From contig CBDCLG010000024.1 in NCBI GenBank assembly GCA_965218625.1, positions 1-64,000 of the forward strand: 64,000 nt of DNA. The letters run 5' to 3'. Positions within the stretch are counted from its first letter, which is position 1, and each line of letters starts with the position of its first letter. This document shows, in pieces, positions 18,976 through 25,480 of the stretch. The notes under the pieces are model-generated. The model was not told the DNA's origin. It saw only the letters and a list, made by a program, of their open reading frames with translations, and did not search any database. The stretch is from Bin5 sp965218625. GTDB lineage: Bacteria > Chloroflexota > Anaerolineae > Caldilineales > Caldilineaceae. The translations under genes were made by a program, and so were the position numbers.

Positions 18976-20196
18976 GGATACTCTGAACAAGTCTGATTGA
19001 TTGTGGCATAATACTGCATTAGTGGGCGTGCGACAGGAAAATGGGGGAAGAGGACAATGGAGCAGCCGACATTTGGGGAGTTGGAATACGAAAGCAAGAA
19101 ACGCAAGACGCGTCGGGAGAAATTCCTGGAGCGGATGGATGGTCTGATTCCGTGGCGTCGGCTGGAAGCGCGTATCCGGCCGCACTATCCCAAGGCGGGA
19201 CGCGGCCGGCGGCCGTATCCGTTGTCGGTGATGCTGCGCATCTACTGTGTGCAGTTGTTCTACAACCTGAGCGATCCGGGCATGGAGGATATGCTCTACG
19301 AGGTCGAGTCGGTGCGACGGTTTGTGGGGCTGCGGTTGTCGGGTGCGCTGCCGGACGAGACGACGATACTGAACTTTCGTCATCTGCTGGCGAGACACGA
19401 GTTGGGGTCGGTTCTATTGGAGGAGATCAATCGTCATCTGGAGTCGCAGGGAGTGCGGTTGCGGGAGGGAACGATCATCGATGCCAGCATCATCGAGGCG
19501 CCGTCGACGACGAAGAATCGTGCGCGGCGACGCGACCCTGAGATGCATCAGACGAAGAAGGGGAATCAGTGGCATTTTGGGATGAAGCTGCATATCGGCG
19601 CCGACGCTGAGACGGGAATCGTACATAGCGTGGCGACGACAGCGGCGAACGTGCATGACGTGACCGTGGCGTCGCGCCTGTTGCACGGAGGCGAGAAGGA
19701 GGTGTGGGGCGACGCTGGCTATCAGGGCGTGGCCAAGCGGGCGGAGATGCGGGCGCTGGATGTAGAGTGGCATGTGGCGCTGAGGCCTGGGCGACGGCGG
19801 CAACTGCCGTCTGAAAGCGAGGAGGCGTTGGCCGAGAAGCGTAAGGCGTCGGTCAGAGCAAAGGTGGAGCATCCGTTCCTGCAGGTGAAGCGGCGCTTCG
19901 GCTATGCCAAGGTGCGCTATCGCGGCCTGGCCAAGAACACGCAACGGCTGACGTTTCTGCTGGGGCTGGCCAACTTGATGACAGCCGAGCGCCACTTGGC
20001 GGTGTGACAAAGGGAGTTGTGCGCCGCAATCACTTTGATAGCGGCGACAGGCCCGCCGCCGAGCCGTTTTGAGGCGCAAACAGGCTTGCCTCAGCACGGC
20101 AACTGCCTGCTGACTCAGCCCAGGCCGGTTGAAAATCTTCCTGCTTCCCCCACCATTCATCTCAATCCACCACATGTGGACTTGTTCAGACGTTCC
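18976..20196 (+). mobile_element. IS5-family insertion sequence, 1221 bp
   Basis: Ends are inverted repeats: 18976-18993 and the complement of 20179-20196 match at 15 of 18 positions and share TCTGAACAAGTC. It is flanked by a CTAG duplication (18972-18975 and 20197-20200), fitting the YTAR target preference of the IS5 group. It carries one transposase gene and splits a methyltransferase gene of the opposite direction. The intact transposase and clean target duplication indicate a recent insertion. Confidence 0.92.
19057..20007 (+). CDS. IS5-family DDE transposase
   Basis: 316 residues, the usual IS5 length. The N-terminal helix-turn-helix region contains PYPLSVMLRIYCVQLFYNLS; the DDE core reads IIDASIIEAPST (first Asp), GMKLHIGADAETGIVHS, VWGDAGYQG (second Asp) and KVEHPFLQVKRRFGY (Glu). 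The ATG at 19057 follows GGAAGAGG. No frameshift, so it is probably active. Confidence 0.92.
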   Translation: MEQPTFGELEYESKKRKTRREKFLERMDGLIPWRRLEARIRPHYPKAGRGRRPYPLSVMLRIYCVQLFYNLSDPGMEDMLYEVESVRRFVGLRLSGALPDETTILNFRHLLARHELGSVLLEEINRHLESQGVRLREGTIIDASIIEAPSTTKNRARRRDPEMHQTKKGNQWHFGMKLHIGADAETGIVHSVATTAANVHDVTVASRLLHGGEKEVWGDAGYQGVAKRAEMRALDVEWHVALRPGRRRQLPSESEEALAEKRKASVRAKVEHPFLQVKRRFGYAKVRYRGLAKNTQRLTFLLGLANLMTAERHLAV

Positions 20197-20200
20197 CTAG

Positions 20201-20917
20201 GGGTTTCTGTGTCGGGTATCCAGTGCTCTCATTTGCCCAGGGCATTACACCGTTATGTCTCCATACATCGTCAGGAATTTTACCCAGCTTCAGGTCGCGT
20301 TCACTTCCATCGGCCCGCTTTTGTCCTGCGTCCCATTTGTGCGGCTCGCGAACATCATCAACATTGAAGGTCCAACTCGCTCCTTTTGTATAGAAAAAGA
20401 GTGTGTCATGTTTTCTACCCCACCGTTTTTTGGATGCTCCGCCGCCACCATAGTACCAAACGAATTCGTTTTGAAAATTTCTTGTCTCAAACAAGGCATC
20501 CATCAAGAGTTTCAGATAGTGCCCGGCAGTGGGATCGCAATGCAGGTAGATACTTCCAATAGGTTTGAGTAACCGTCTTATTTCCATCAGACGGATCGCC
20601 ATGTAGATCAGATAACTCATCATCGAATCGCCGTGAATTACACGGGTAGCCGACAGTAAAGCGTATAGACCCGGATAATCGTGCTTGATTTCGCCGTGCC
20701 AAGCAAGGTTGATGTCGTCCAGTCCCCAGGTGTCTTTGAACGCAGCTCCTGCCGCCTGTGAGCCGATAGGGGCGGCGTAGTTGGCATTGGAGTTGAAGGG
20801 AGGGTCTAGGTAAATGAGGTCTACGGATGCACTGTTCATGCCTCGCATGATGTCTAGGTTATCGCCTGTCCAGATTGTCTGGTTGGCCCAATTGGGAGCG
20901 GATTGTAACTGGCGCAT
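20201..20917 (-). pseudogene. DNA methyltransferase-HNH fusion, N-terminal part (cut by IS element)
   Basis: Starts at ATG 20917 after a GGAGGAGG site. Encodes GDNLDIMRGMNSASVDLIYL followed by the catalytic motif IV DPPFNSN, then FVWYYGGGG and STGYPTQKP at its end. Motif IV before motif I is the beta-class order (adenine-N6 methyltransferases such as type III Mod and Hpy-type enzymes). The frame stops 13 bases into the IS. Rest of the gene is at 18472-18975. Confidence 0.85.
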
Positions 20918-21050
20918 GAGGGTGCCTCCTCCGGGAATCAGATTGAAAGTCGAACCATTGTCACCCGATCTCAGAGCGGTATCCACTCGTTCATGCGGTT
21001 GTAGCCGCTGAACTCGTCGCGCAAGAAATCTGATTTTGCGCGTTTGGCAT

Positions 21051-21248
21051 TCAAGTCGGGGTCTCGTCTGGCGGTCCGGGGCAGGCCGAATACGAGCCTT
21101 CGAAAGCGACGATTTCACCTGGCGGGTACTCAATCTTCTGCGCTGCGCCACACTTGCTGCACTCAATGTACCTGAAGAATTTGTGAGCGGGCGTGTGATC
21201 TTCGTGAGTTGTCATCCACTCGTGGGATCCGTTGTTTTTATCGTTCAT
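21051..21248 (-). CDS. Small hypothetical protein with a CxxC pair
   Basis: 65 residues beginning MNDKNNGSHEWMTTHEDHT, with one CSKC pair and a Pro-rich tail. A TATAAT box (21256-21261, minus strand) lies 7 bases before the ATG and there is no ribosome site, suggesting a leaderless transcript. It ends near the upstream region of the methyltransferase gene. Function unknown. Confidence 0.45.
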   Translation of the reverse strand: MNDKNNGSHEWMTTHEDHTPAHKFFRYIECSKCGAAQKIEYPPGEIVAFEGSYSACPGPPDETPT

Positions 21249-21519
21249 ACATGTTATTATAACATATAGTGGTAGAGTGAGGGGTGTCGGGTAGCCCGCG
21301 CCTCTGAGTGTTGGGAACACTCAAGGTATTCGAGGCGGAACTGCCCTAGAAGGCATAAATACGCGTTTAAGCATATTCATAGTAATACCCTCCCGCGCCC
21401 CGTATAACGGGTAACGATTAGGCGTTACCAACCTCACGCGCCCCTGCTTTCACTCTACCATGCGTTCTGCTCTCTGCGCCAATTATGGGCAGAGTAAGTC
21501 TCTTTACCCAAGTCTAAAA

Positions 21520-21684
21520 TCAATCAAGCAATCCGCCCCAAAACGTTTCGTGAGCAATAAAACTACCGAGAATCATTAGCCCACGTTTTATCCCTTCAAA
21601 CTTGAAGAAAATGCCATCACCTGCAATGACGATAAGAAATAAGAGGATATGCCAATTACCTGAATCTGAGCGAGACTTTTTCAT
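21520..21684 (-). CDS. Small membrane protein, 54 residues
   Basis: Starts at ATG 21684, overlapping the TGA of the preceding gene (ATGA), so it is likely translated by coupling. The sequence has one clear membrane helix (WHILLFLIVIAGDGIFF), then a hydrophobic stretch (RGLMILGSFIAHETFWGG). No family recognised. It pairs with the membrane zinc-ribbon protein upstream. Confidence 0.5.
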   Translation of the reverse strand: MKKSRSDSGNWHILLFLIVIAGDGIFFKFEGIKRGLMILGSFIAHETFWGGLLD

Positions 21685-21995
21685 TCTATTGCCTCGCTTT
21701 TTTTGGTGACAGATTCTGAGGTTAAATCACTCCCGCAATTCCCGCATTTTACTGCTTGAACAGGAATATCTGTGTGACAAAAAGGGCACCATTTCCGCTT
21801 ACCCGTTTCCACCCGGAGTCTTGCGATTCCATCGGGGTCTTTGTGCATAAAAAACACAATGACCAATGCTATTGGCCCGAAGAAAAAGAGGCCCCACCCC
21901 ACCCTGGCTGACCATCTCCCTTTCCTTATCGCAAGCCATCTTCCACAAACCCACCAAATGGCAGCCCAAATCAGTACGCCAGTTATTTCTTCCAT
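21681..21995 (-). CDS. Membrane protein with C-terminal zinc ribbon
   Basis: 104 residues from ATG 21995, which follows GGAGG by about 10 bases. Two membrane helices (ITGVLIWAAIWWVCGRWLA and WGLFFFGPIALVIVFFM) precede a zinc ribbon with CPFC and CGNC pairs and a hydrophilic tail. Similar small TM plus zinc-ribbon proteins are common and mostly uncharacterised. Forms a two-gene unit with the 54-residue protein. Confidence 0.7.
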   Translation of the reverse strand: MEEITGVLIWAAIWWVCGRWLAIRKGRWSARVGWGLFFFGPIALVIVFFMHKDPDGIARLRVETGKRKWCPFCHTDIPVQAVKCGNCGSDLTSESVTKKSEAIE

Positions 21996-22028
21996 AAAGC
22001 GGTGCCTCCTTGCTGTTTGAGTGAAAGG

Positions 22029-22148
22029 GCACTTGCCACAGTAGCCTTTTGACACTATCAGACAGCAAGGAGGCGCAGTGTGCGCCTCCACTTTTCAAGT
22101 GTCAAAAAAGCCCCGTGTTCCCACAGGGCACACTACTGTGGCAAGTGC
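22029..22148. repeat. 120-bp nested palindrome
   Basis: Three concentric inverted repeats share one centre: 22029-22044 with 22133-22148 (16 bp perfect), 22047-22056 with 22098-22107 (10 bp) and 22069-22077 with 22081-22089 (9 bp around GTG). It lies upstream of the membrane zinc-ribbon gene. It looks like a MITE-type element or a very stable RNA hairpin; no coding potential. Confidence 0.75.
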
Positions 22149-22191
22149 CACGGTATTCTATTTACAAGAGGATGTCAACTACCCAATCAAA

Positions 22192-22257
22192 AAGCCACCG
22201 TCATTTTGGCGGTGGCTTAGAATTGGACAAGCGCACCACAGTTGTGGTACGCTTGTC
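22192..22257. repeat. Hairpin pair, including GAATTGGACAAG element copy 1
   Basis: First hairpin: AAGCCACC 22192-22199 with GGTGGCTT 22211-22218. Second: GACAAGCG 22226-22233 with CGCTTGTC 22250-22257 around an ACCAC/GTGGT inner pair. The AATTGGACAAG start and TGGTA..CTTGTC end recur at 23781-23816. It ends 7 bases before the tRNA. Confidence 0.6.
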
Positions 22258-22264
22258 AATGAAC

Positions 22265-22338
22265 GCCCCCATAGCTCAGTGGACTAGAGCGTCGCCCTGC
22301 TAAGGTGAAAGTCGTAGGTTCGAATCCTGCTGGGGGGC
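22265..22338 (+). tRNA. tRNA-Ser(GCT), atypical class I form
   Basis: A folded 74-nt tRNA with D-stem GCTC/GAGC, anticodon loop CTGCTAA (GCT), five-base variable loop AAGTC and T-loop TTCGAAT. Serine tRNAs normally have a long variable arm; here it is short, and G1 faces G72 while pairs 2-7 are good. Lone tRNA in the mobile zone, distant from the main cluster, so it may be element-borne or decaying. Confidence 0.65.
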
Positions 22339-22340
22339 TT

Positions 22341-22517
22341 TCACTCTTGCGTCTCGCCCGTATTCCTTCGGGTGAGACGCTCCTTCTTCGTCTTCCTTTT
22401 CCCCTTCTGATTCTTAGGCTCAATCGCAAGGGCTTTCCTAACGCCCCTCTCCAAAGCCCTCATGTCGATCCTGCGTGCGCCAGCTTCAGGCGTTTCCTCC
22501 TCCTTCTTGTCTGGCAT
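22341..22517 (-). CDS. Small basic hypothetical protein
   Basis: 58 residues, rich in Lys/Arg/Glu (MPDKKEEETPEAG...). The ATG at 22517 follows GGAGGAG by 4-5 bases; an upstream ATG at 22529 would put that site inside the gene, so it is rejected. It follows the IS1595-type transposase on the same strand and overlaps the terminator-like hairpin at 22349-22390. May be a passenger of that element. No known fold. Confidence 0.45.
   Translation of the reverse strand: MPDKKEEETPEAGARRIDMRALERGVRKALAIEPKNQKGKRKTKKERLTRRNTGETQE
22349..22390 (+). terminator. Hairpin terminator after tRNA-Ser
   Basis: GCGTCTCGCCCG pairs with CGGGTGAGACGC (one mismatch), followed by TCCTTCTTCGTCTTCC. Eleven bases after the tRNA. 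It overlaps the antisense small gene. Confidence 0.6.
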
Positions 22518-22562
22518 ATTCTCCTCCATTGTGTGTGTGGGTTATGCCATTGTATCACCCCG

Positions 22563-23501
22563 TTAATCCGCTATCAACTCGTCGTAGGTGATGTGGCGGT
22601 CGAAGGCTCCTCGCACCAGCATTTCCATGCGATCCAAGATTGGCACACGGTCATCGCCAGCGTTCAACCTGAATACGAACTCGTTGACGTACCTCTCCAA
22701 GTGCTTCGGGCTCATGTAGTGATACACGCCCTTGTAGCCCCGCTTGAGAACAGCCCATATACTCTCAATGCGGTTCGTGGTCGTGTCCCCGTCCGCAAAC
22801 TGCCAGCCCGTGTGATTCACTGAGCGGTGGTCGTACCAGTTGTTGAGCCTATTGTAGCCCTGGTGGTCGTCCGTGAATACAGTCGATCCCTCCTCCACGT
22901 TCGCCAGCACGTTCATACTCAGCGTGTCGATCCCGGTGTTTTCTATCGGGTAGGCAATCACCCTGCCCGATTCGCGTTCCCGCAGCCCCAACACCGGGAC
23001 CTTGCCACCGTATGGACCAGGGGGCAACTTCCTCTTCCTCTCGTAGTGCATCCGCGATTTCCTGCCCCCGATCCACGTCTCGTCGATTTCGACTTCGCCA
23101 CTGAGCGGGGCAACTTCCACGTCGCACGCCTCACGTAGTCTGTGCAGCATGAACCATGCTGATTTTTGCGTTATGCCCACCTCCTTTGCCAACTGCACGC
23201 TGCTAATCCCCTTGCGCGACGTTTCCAAGACGTAGATCGCATACAGCCACTTGTTGAGCGGGATATGCGACCTCTGAAACACGGTCCCGGTCCGCACCGT
23301 GAACTTGTCCCGACAGTCTTTGCACAGGTAATAGCCCTTGCGCTTGAGCTTCGTCACCCTGTCGCCATCACAAAACGGGCAGCACACGTTACCGCCCCAC
23401 CGGACCATCTCGATATATTCCTGCGCACTGTCCGCGTCCGGGAACATCTGAAAGAAATCGAACACACTGATGACGCCTTCCTTCTCGATTTTCGCTGGCA
23501 T
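22563..23501 (-). CDS. IS1595-family (ISXO2-like) transposase
   Basis: 312 residues from ATG 23501, placed after AGGAGG; earlier starts are rejected. N-terminal zinc ribbon (CCPFCDGDRV...YLCKDC), then a helix-turn-helix, then the DDE core: VEIDETWIGGRK, VFTDDHQGYNRL and NRIESIWAVLKRGYKGVYHY, as in ISXO2-type enzymes (the third acidic residue may be Glu or Asn in the family). The ORF is intact. Terminal repeats of the element could not be found; the hairpins at 22192-22257 and 23781-23816 flank it but in direct orientation. Confidence 0.9.
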   Translation of the reverse strand: MPAKIEKEGVISVFDFFQMFPDADSAQEYIEMVRWGGNVCCPFCDGDRVTKLKRKGYYLCKDCRDKFTVRTGTVFQRSHIPLNKWLYAIYVLETSRKGISSVQLAKEVGITQKSAWFMLHRLREACDVEVAPLSGEVEIDETWIGGRKSRMHYERKRKLPPGPYGGKVPVLGLRERESGRVIAYPIENTGIDTLSMNVLANVEEGSTVFTDDHQGYNRLNNWYDHRSVNHTGWQFADGDTTTNRIESIWAVLKRGYKGVYHYMSPKHLERYVNEFVFRLNAGDDRVPILDRMEMLVRGAFDRHITYDELIAD

Positions 23502-23780
23502 GGGGGAATCCTCCTTTGAATGCAAAAGCCACCGCAATGCGCGGTGGCCCCCAAAGATACCTGCGTCGATTTGGATGAATCGGTGACCTTGCAATGAGTC
23601 TGGCCCGATTCAGATTGTCGCAACAGTGTAGCACAAGTGAGCGAATCTGTCAAATTATGCCAAGCAGCACAAGATTGCCTCTCGCCAATTATGCTTGACG
23701 CCCGACGACGACTGGACTGAATATGGCAAGTTTTAATAGCCACCTGCCAGCCCGCGAAAAATCTGGAAAATGCACCCGAG

Positions 23781-23816
23781 AATTGGACAAGGCTACCAAC
23801 TCGTGGTAGCCTTGTC
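23781..23816. repeat. GAATTGGACAAG hairpin copy 2
   Basis: GACAAGGCTACCA 23786-23798 pairs perfectly over 13 bp with TGGTAGCCTTGTC 23804-23816. Matches the element just before the tRNA-Ser in flanks and layout. The following sequence (to about 23890) is also structured. Confidence 0.65.
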
Positions 23817-24055
23817 TGTGGGGCGCACCTTAGATGCTACTCCGTAGCACGTCTTTACGGGGCGCGTTAGAAGGTGGTGATGCGCAATGGGACAGTTTTT
23901 GCACAGATGAGGCGGGTCGAAGATGCTACCGACATCAATTCATAACCGCCTCGCCCTAGCCCACATTTTCGGGACATTGCAACACCCAGACTCGGGTCGA
24001 ACATCACATCTGCGCCTGATTTCACCATTATATACTATAACTAATCCCGCTCCAA

Positions 24056-24098
24056 ATCGTGAAGGGGCAGGTCGCTGATTCGAGTCCAGCTATAGGAC
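24056..24098 (+). other. tRNA 3'-half-like fragment (possible att remnant)
   Basis: The sequence contains GGTCGCTGATTCGAGTCCAGC, a T-arm with a TTCGAGT loop and one stem mismatch (A53:C61), followed by a short acceptor-like tail. No matching 5' half exists within 70 bases upstream. Such 3' fragments are often left by elements that integrate into tRNA genes. Confidence 0.4.
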
Positions 24099-24147
24099 TC
24101 TTGTGAATAGCGAGACGATCTGATGAGATTGCATGTAAGGAGGTATT

Positions 24148-24597
24148 ATGAGTAATCAAACTAACAGTCGTGAAAAAGAGCTTGCGTTTGTTGAAGAAGT
24201 TCTTAAGGGCCTCATTGAGATAAAGGAGGAGCAAGAGGGCTTTTATGAAGCATCCGAAAAACGCTATGAGATGATGAAAAGGCTCATTGATGCGGTAGAC
24301 AATAAGGTCAATGCGGTAGACAATAACGTCAATGCGGTAAGTAACAGACTGGATGCGGACAAAGACGTGTTTGACTCCTTAGAAAGTTATGTCAATGTGA
24401 TAAAAGAATTCGCCCTTTCATTTGAGGCTAAGATGGAATCAAGGTTCGAAGAACTCGCTGGAAAATTTGATACTGATTTCAAAGAATTGGCAGAAGACTT
24501 TGACAAAGAATGGCGGAAGTTAGAATCTCAAATAAGTGCCTTGGAAGAAAAGATGATCTCCGAATTCCAATCACTCAGGGCGTCGGACAATCAATAG
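24148..24597 (+). CDS. Coiled-coil hypothetical protein
   Basis: 149 residues, AT-rich, with an excellent AAGGAGG site 6 bases before the ATG. Entirely helical with heptads: repeats of the type NAVDN.VNAVSN in the middle (residues 50-70) and ELAGKFDTDFKELAEDFDKEW near 115-135. No enzymatic motif. It resembles small phage-like or DUF-type coiled-coil proteins; function unknown. Base composition differs from the host genes, consistent with a mobile origin. Confidence 0.6.
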   Translation: MSNQTNSREKELAFVEEVLKGLIEIKEEQEGFYEASEKRYEMMKRLIDAVDNKVNAVDNNVNAVSNRLDADKDVFDSLESYVNVIKEFALSFEAKMESRFEELAGKFDTDFKELAEDFDKEWRKLESQISALEEKMISEFQSLRASDNQ

Positions 24598-24951
24598 CGT
24601 TCGATCATGCGCATCTGATCCCTCCGTTCGAATCCAACCCAGGTGGCATCACGCCCAACTGCTACCAGCGCCCTACCCAATTGTGTCCTAGTAGATCAGG
24701 GTGAGCGCGAAGTATATCCTCTCACGCGTTTTTTGAGAATGGCTTCACCCAGGGACGCCTGCATGGATCCGCCACGCGCATGATGATCCCTTGCTTCCAG
24801 CAAGCGTTCACCCTGATCTACTAGGACACAATCTACATAGTAACCCCTTCAACTATGTGAAGAGTTCGCGAAATCAAGCGTGTGAGCCTCGATTTTTTGT
24901 GAACTCAAGTATATAGGTGCCAAAAAATTGCCCAGGACAGGGCGTATCATT
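24598..24951. other. Intergenic region with MITE-like element
   Basis: Between the coiled-coil gene and the tandem array. Contains the terminal-inverted-repeat element at 24680-24832; the remainder shows no gene. Confidence 0.5.
24680..24832. mobile_element. MITE-like element, 153 bp, 25-bp perfect terminal inverted repeats
   Basis: 24680-24704 is the exact reverse complement of 24808-24832. The internal 100 bp has no open frame. No clear target-site duplication (flanks CCTACCC and CTACATAG). The ends could be moved by a transposase encoded elsewhere; family not recognised. Confidence 0.7.
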
Positions 24952-25310
24952 GTACGGGCGCCCCTTGTGGGTGCCCTTCCGGAGCTCGGTTTCTAGGCCG
25001 AAAACGATCGACAACTGGTAGGGGCGCCCCTTGTGGGTGCTCTTCCGGAGCTCGGTTTCTTGGCCGAAAACGATTGACAATTGGTAGGGGCGTCCCTTGT
25101 GGGTGCCCTTCCGGAGCTCGGTTTCTTGGCCGAAAACGACCGACAACTGGTAGGGGCACCCCTTGTGGGTGCCCTTCCGGAGCTCGGTTTCTTGGCCGAA
25201 AACGACCGACAACTGGTAGGGGCACCCCTTGTGGGTGCCCTTCCGGAGCTCGGTTTCTTGGCCGAAAACGATTGACAACTGGTAGAGGCGCCCCTTGTGG
25301 GTGCCCTTCG
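24952..25310. repeat. Tandem array of a 66-bp unit (5.4 copies)
   Basis: Copies start at 24952, 25018, 25084, 25150, 25216 and a partial one at 25282, with only a few differences per copy. Each begins GTAGGGGCGCCCCTTGTGGG, a palindrome-rich block, followed by a TTCCGGAGCTCGGTTTC block. The 66-bp period keeps all frames open, giving false ORFs of repeated 22-mers. No spacers, so not CRISPR. A diverged core is at 9980. Confidence 0.85.
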
Positions 25311-25480
25311 TGGGACACTTTGGCGTCCAGATTTAGATGCAATTGCCCTGAGGAAGTGACGCCCGACTATTGCAAATCGGCCTTCGATGGTTATAATGCA
25401 AGCGCAGCATTGAAGGGATGTTTCTCGCAGGGGACTGGAAGTGATAAAGGTCCTCTGACGATGCACAGGGCAGAGTGTAG
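25311..25480. other. Upstream region of the radical SAM selenoprotein gene
   Basis: 170 bases with no gene. AGGGCAGAG lies just before the ATG at 25481 as a weak ribosome site. Confidence 0.35.

Larger units (their letters stand above)
23502..24147. other. Non-coding region with structured repeats near the IS1595-type transposase
   Basis: Holds a hairpin GCCACCGC/GCGGTGGC (23528-23548), copy 2 of the AATTGGACAAG hairpin (23781-23816) and, after it, a folded stretch to about 23890 with no coding frame. A tRNA 3'-end-like fragment sits at 24056-24098. Ordinary protein genes are absent. Confidence 0.5.

Noticed and set aside
24952..25310. CRISPR array
   Set aside because: Repeats are contiguous with no unique spacers, unit is 66 bp, and no cas genes are near.
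24874..25342. Long open frames on both strands made of 22-residue repeats
   Set aside because: They come from the 66-bp tandem array, whose period keeps every frame open; no ribosome site, no protein similarity.
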